From NCBI GenBank assembly GCA_963800325.1, contig CAWDAQ010000011.1, forward strand, positions 1-64,000: a stretch of DNA of 64,000 nucleotides, read 5' to 3'. Under the pieces are notes generated by a model. It made no database searches. It was not told where the DNA came from and worked only from the letters and a program-made list of their open reading frames with translations. The position numbers and the translations under genes were made by a program. Below are positions 61,332-64,000 of the stretch, in pieces; positions within the stretch are counted from its first letter, which is position 1; every line of letters begins with the position of its first letter. The DNA is from CAWDAQ01 sp963800325. Its GTDB lineage: Bacteria; Actinomycetota; Actinomycetes; Actinomycetales; Dermatophilaceae.

Positions 61332-62522
61332 GTGCGCGCGGTGACCGGTGCGCCCGACGTCACCGCGCCCGACGTCACGGCGCCCGACCTCACCGCGCCC
61401 GACTTCACGGCGGCCACCGACGGCTTCCGGCGCGAGCTGACCGCGCACTGCTACCGGATGACCGGCTCGGTGCACGACGCCGAGGACCTGGTCCAGGAGA
61501 CCTACCTGCGCGCCTGGCGCTCCTGGTCCCGGTTCGAGGGCCGCTCCTCGGTGCGCACGTGGCTGTACCGGATCGCGACGAACGCCTGCCTGACCTCCCT
61601 GTCCGGCCGGGCCCGCCGCCCGCTGCCGACCGGCCTCGGCGCGGGGCCGTCCGACGCCCTGGACCCCCTCGTCGTGGACCACGAGGTCCCGTGGCTCGAA
61701 CCCGCGCCGGACGACCTGCTCACCTCGGACCCGGCGGGGCTGGTCTCCGCCCGGGACAGCGTCCGGCTCGCGTTCGTCGCCGCGCTGCAGCACCTGCCGC
61801 CGCGCCAGCGCGCCGTCCTCATCCTCCGTGACGTGCTGCGGTGGAAGGCCGCCGAGGTGGCCGAGACGCTCGAGATGACCACCGCCGGGGTCAACAGCAT
61901 GCTCCAGCGGGCGCACGCGCAGATCGCGACCGCTGCCCCGACCGAGGACACCGTCGCCGACGACCTCGGGCCCCGCGAGCGGGCGCTCCTCGAGCGCTAC
62001 GTCGCCGCGTTCTGGGACAAGGACGTCGACGGGATCGTCGAGCTGCTCACCGAGGACGCGACCTGGGAGATGCCCCCGTTCACGGGCTGGTACTCCGGCC
62101 GGAGGGCCATCGGCCGGCTCATCGACGAGCAGTGCCCGGGCGGCTCGCAGGACATGCCGATGGTGCCGACGCGGGCGAACGGCCAGCCCGCCTTCGGGCT
62201 CTACATGCGCGACCCCGACGGTGGGTTCGCTCCCTTCCAGCTCCAGGTGCTCAGCCTGCACGGCGGCCGCGTCGGGCACGTCAGCGCCTTCTTCGACACC
62301 CGGCTGTTCCCCGTGTTCGGCCTGCCGGCGCGGCTGGAGGCCGAGGACCTCCCGGGCGGGATCAGCGGCGCAGGGCCCGGCGCGCCAGCCGCTTGGCCGG
62401 TGGCGGAGCCAGCTGCCGGAGCCGCCCGGCGAGGGAGCGGCGCCGCAGCTCCTGCTCCAGCTCCCGCGCCCGGTGACGCTCCCGGCGCAGCTCGGACTCG
62501 AGGCGACCGCGCTCCCGGCTGA
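61332..62522 (+). CDS. ECF-type sigma factor with C-terminal SnoaL-like domain (SigG/TIGR02960 type)
   Basis: The product is 396 aa. Region 2 is TAHCYRMTGSVHDAEDLVQE and TYLRAWRSW. Region 4 is LQHLPPRQRAVLILRDVLRW with the helix-turn-helix KAAEVAETLEMTTAGVNSML. A SnoaL/NTF2-like domain (about 218-335) follows and may regulate activity. No anti-sigma gene is adjacent. The last 55 residues are low-complexity and lie antisense to the sulfotransferase gene, so they may not be functional. The GTG start at 61332 has AGGTGAG upstream. Confidence 0.8.
   Translation: MRAVTGAPDVTAPDVTAPDLTAPDFTAATDGFRRELTAHCYRMTGSVHDAEDLVQETYLRAWRSWSRFEGRSSVRTWLYRIATNACLTSLSGRARRPLPTGLGAGPSDALDPLVVDHEVPWLEPAPDDLLTSDPAGLVSARDSVRLAFVAALQHLPPRQRAVLILRDVLRWKAAEVAETLEMTTAGVNSMLQRAHAQIATAAPTEDTVADDLGPRERALLERYVAAFWDKDVDGIVELLTEDATWEMPPFTGWYSGRRAIGRLIDEQCPGGSQDMPMVPTRANGQPAFGLYMRDPDGGFAPFQLQVLSLHGGRVGHVSAFFDTRLFPVFGLPARLEAEDLPGGISGAGPGAPAAWPVAEPAAGAARRGSGAAAPAPAPAPGDAPGAARTRGDRAPG
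61350..61409 (+). repeat. 15-bp in-frame repeat, four copies, in sigma-factor N-terminus
   Basis: Units of the form GCGCCCGACGTCACC occur at 61350, 61365, 61380 and 61395 with one to two changes. They encode four APDVT-like pentapeptides before region 2. Confidence 0.9.
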
Positions 62523-63456
62523 GCTCGCCGACCCGCGCCCGGTGCTCCCCGGCGCTCTCCCGGTGCTGCCTCGCCCGGGCGCGGTGCTCCCGGGCGCGGT
62601 CACTGAGCTCGCCGATCCACTCGTTCGCCACGGTGTGGTACTCGGCGTGCGCGAGCGCGTCCGCGTTCCAGCCGTCCGGGACGAACTTGAGGTCCTCGAA
62701 GCTCCACCGGTCACCGAAGAGGTCGAAGTCGTCGCTGTAGTGGTACTCGATCGCCTCCTTGACACCGCCCGACATGACCTCGCGGGTCAGCCCCAGGGGG
62801 GTCTCGTTCGCCCGGGGCGCGTAGAGCTCGGAGTCGAGACCGAGTCCGTGGAGGTGGGCGTGCAGATCGCTCGTGAGCTCACCGAACTGTCGGACGTCGT
62901 AGATGCGCGTGTAGGGCACGCGGTCCACGAGCACGGACCTGGCCTGCGGCCAGAAGTGGACGTCCGACATCAGGCGCTCGTCGGTCGTCCACGGGTGCAG
63001 CTCGACGAACCTGCGGAAGTCCTCGACGACCTCCTCGGCGTGGCGGGGGACCCGGGGGAAGAAGGGCTCGTCGGCGAAGCGCCGCAGGTAGGAGTTGTGC
63101 CGCACGAGGAACTTCGACTCCCAGGCGGACCAGAACCGGCTCCACGGGTCCCGGACGAGGGCGAACACGAACCAGCCGTTCTCCGGGCTGATGTCAGCGA
63201 GCTCGGGGGCCGAGAGGTCCGTCAGCTGCGGTGTCCGCTGCCAGCGGTCACGGCCCCCGTGGATGGTCATCAGCTTGGACTGGACGGCGCCGGTGCCCCC
63301 GCTGAAGCTCGCCGGGTCCTCACCGCCGAGGTGGGCCAGCATCCACCGGACGCTCGTGCAGGCCGCCTTGGTGACGGACATGTAGAGGATCTTGTGGTCC
63401 GGGAGGACGAAGGAGTTCTTGGGGGCCGTGTCGGGAGTGAGAACTGGAAGAGACAT
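62362..63456 (-). CDS. Sulfotransferase family 2 protein with C-terminal coiled coil
   Basis: The product is 364 aa. The 5'-PAPS site is VTKAACTSVRWMLAHL near residues 30-45, and the 3'-phosphate site is ALVRDPWSRFWSAWESK near 105-120, as in carbohydrate sulfotransferases. The last 90 residues are Arg/Glu-rich with heptads (RARVGELSRERGRLESELRR), forming a coiled coil and a basic tail. There is no signal peptide. It could modify a surface glycan with the 13005-17621 cluster, but they are 45 kb apart. ATG 63456 is chosen because upstream codons show no family similarity. Confidence 0.78.
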   Translation of the reverse strand: MSLPVLTPDTAPKNSFVLPDHKILYMSVTKAACTSVRWMLAHLGGEDPASFSGGTGAVQSKLMTIHGGRDRWQRTPQLTDLSAPELADISPENGWFVFALVRDPWSRFWSAWESKFLVRHNSYLRRFADEPFFPRVPRHAEEVVEDFRRFVELHPWTTDERLMSDVHFWPQARSVLVDRVPYTRIYDVRQFGELTSDLHAHLHGLGLDSELYAPRANETPLGLTREVMSGGVKEAIEYHYSDDFDLFGDRWSFEDLKFVPDGWNADALAHAEYHTVANEWIGELSDRAREHRARARQHRESAGEHRARVGELSRERGRLESELRRERHRARELEQELRRRSLAGRLRQLAPPPAKRLARRALRR

Positions 63457-63726
63457 CCAGGATATTTTGCCACAGATCAGGGCAATCCTGTCCGCGCCGA
63501 GGAGGACGCCACCGCCCGACCCCGGCCCCCCCCAGGACCGGCGAGGCCCGACGTCCGCACGAGGCCCGACGTCCTCTCGGCCGGCATCCTCGCACGTGCC
63601 CCGCGACGTCGGGTGGTGCGTGCCTGTCGGAGGCACGTGGCAGGGTGGGCGCCATGCCCGTCCCGAGCCGACCCCTGAGGGACCCCACCGCGGGCCGGCG
63701 CCGTCGTGCGCGGGCGGTGTCCTGAC
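63457..63726. other. Divergent intergenic region, sulfotransferase to photolyase
   Basis: The 270-bp gap has a short AT-rich block next to the sulfotransferase start (CAAAATATCC on the minus strand, 63461-63470), which is unusual for this window and may be its promoter. The rest is GC-rich with no repeat, RNA or clear promoter that I can see. Confidence 0.5.
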
Positions 63727-64000
63727 GTGCCCACCGCGATCCTCTGGCTCCGGCGCGACCTGCGCCTGCACGACCACCCCGCGCTCGTCGCCGCCGCCGA
63801 GGCCGCCGACGGGGGCCGGGTGCTGCCGGTGTTCGTCCTCGACCCGGTCCTGCTGGGCTCGGCCGGGGACACCCGCGCCCGGGTGCTGCTCGACACGCTC
63901 CGAGCGACCGGCGCCCGCTACGACGGCGCGCTCGTCATCCGCCGGGGCCGCCCGGAGGAGGTGCTGGCGAGCCTCGTCCGCGAGACCGGCGCGCAGAGCG
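63727..64000 (+). CDS. phr: Deoxyribodipyrimidine photolyase, N-terminal part
   Basis: The first 91 residues are present and the gene runs off the window. AILWLRRDLRLHDHPAL is the photolyase/cryptochrome N-terminal signature of the antenna-binding Rossmann domain, and VLPVFVLDPVLL follows as the next strand. The full enzyme would repair UV-induced pyrimidine dimers with light through FAD; the FAD domain lies outside. GTG 63727 starts right at the conserved N-terminus. No clear ribosome-binding site is seen. Confidence 0.88.
   Translation, partial: MPTAILWLRRDLRLHDHPALVAAAEAADGGRVLPVFVLDPVLLGSAGDTRARVLLDTLRATGARYDGALVIRRGRPEEVLASLVRETGAQS

Overview
The window is about 64 kb of very GC-rich chromosomal DNA, dense with genes and with frequent GTG starts and 4-nt stop/start overlaps. 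The content fits an actinobacterium: mycothiol-type DsbA protein, DUF222/HNH gene, two ClpP paralogues beside tig and clpX, oligoribonuclease, EttA, tandem dynamin-like GTPases, TreY/TreZ/GlgX and Stealth proteins. I place it in Actinomycetota, probably Micrococcales and perhaps near Intrasporangiaceae. This is inferred from gene content, not from a phylogeny. No gene-free stretch exceeds about 300 bp; the longest are 63457-63726 and 42738-42998.

Region by region. 1-240: the tail of a tyrosine-recombinase-like protein next to tRNA-Lys(CUU), suggesting that an integrated element lies to the left. 300-7100: CopC protein, YbaK-like deacylase, tRNA-His, a membrane protein, oligoribonuclease, PrsW protease, M20 amidohydrolase, phosphopantetheinyl transferase and tRNA-Arg(UCU). 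7071-13000: ThpR, two translationally coupled GTPases and EttA. 13005-17621: a surface-glycan cluster with a PAPS-type sulfotransferase and two convergent Stealth phosphotransferases. 17769-22165: a TetR regulator, acyl-CoA dehydrogenase, two SDR oxidoreductases and two DUF202 proteins. 22279-28789: glgX-treY-treZ, which converts glycogen to trehalose. 28797-36194: TesB, MocR/YczE pair, RecQ with a C-terminal PRTase-like domain, hot-dog thioesterase and inositol-phosphatase-type enzyme. 36277-42737 (minus): GDPD, GH13 glucosidase, truncated haemoglobin, MscS channel and PepN. 42999-49412: mycothiol-type DsbA protein, RpiB, SpoIIE phosphatase, TrmB, alcohol dehydrogenase and a secreted M15-like/PGB/VCBS protein. 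49471-52874: small proteins and a frameshifted SARP-like regulator. 52986-61325: tRNA-Gly, tRNA-Pro, a damage-inducible-looking HNH gene, and tig, an MFS transporter, clpP1, clpP2 and clpX. 61332-64000: an ECF sigma factor, a second sulfotransferase and the start of a photolyase gene.

Several modules act together. Tig folds nascent chains and ClpXP1P2 degrades proteins; a ClgR-like box lies upstream of clpP1. GlgX, TreY and TreZ overlap or nearly touch and form one pathway. PepN, MscS and the haemoglobin gene are tightly packed on one strand. The TetR gene and its divergent acyl-CoA dehydrogenase share a palindrome whose core recurs upstream of the FabG-like gene 3 kb away. At least eleven genes have a TANNNT-like hexamer 6-7 nt before the start codon, which suggests leaderless transcription and helps choose starts.

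I did not find a clearly novel multi-gene defence or biosynthetic system. The most unusual items are the operator pair, the 12-bp GTCACAC iterons near the broken SARP gene, the SOS-like box overlapping the HNH promoter, the CPWA active site, and several short tandem repeats and hairpins between genes.
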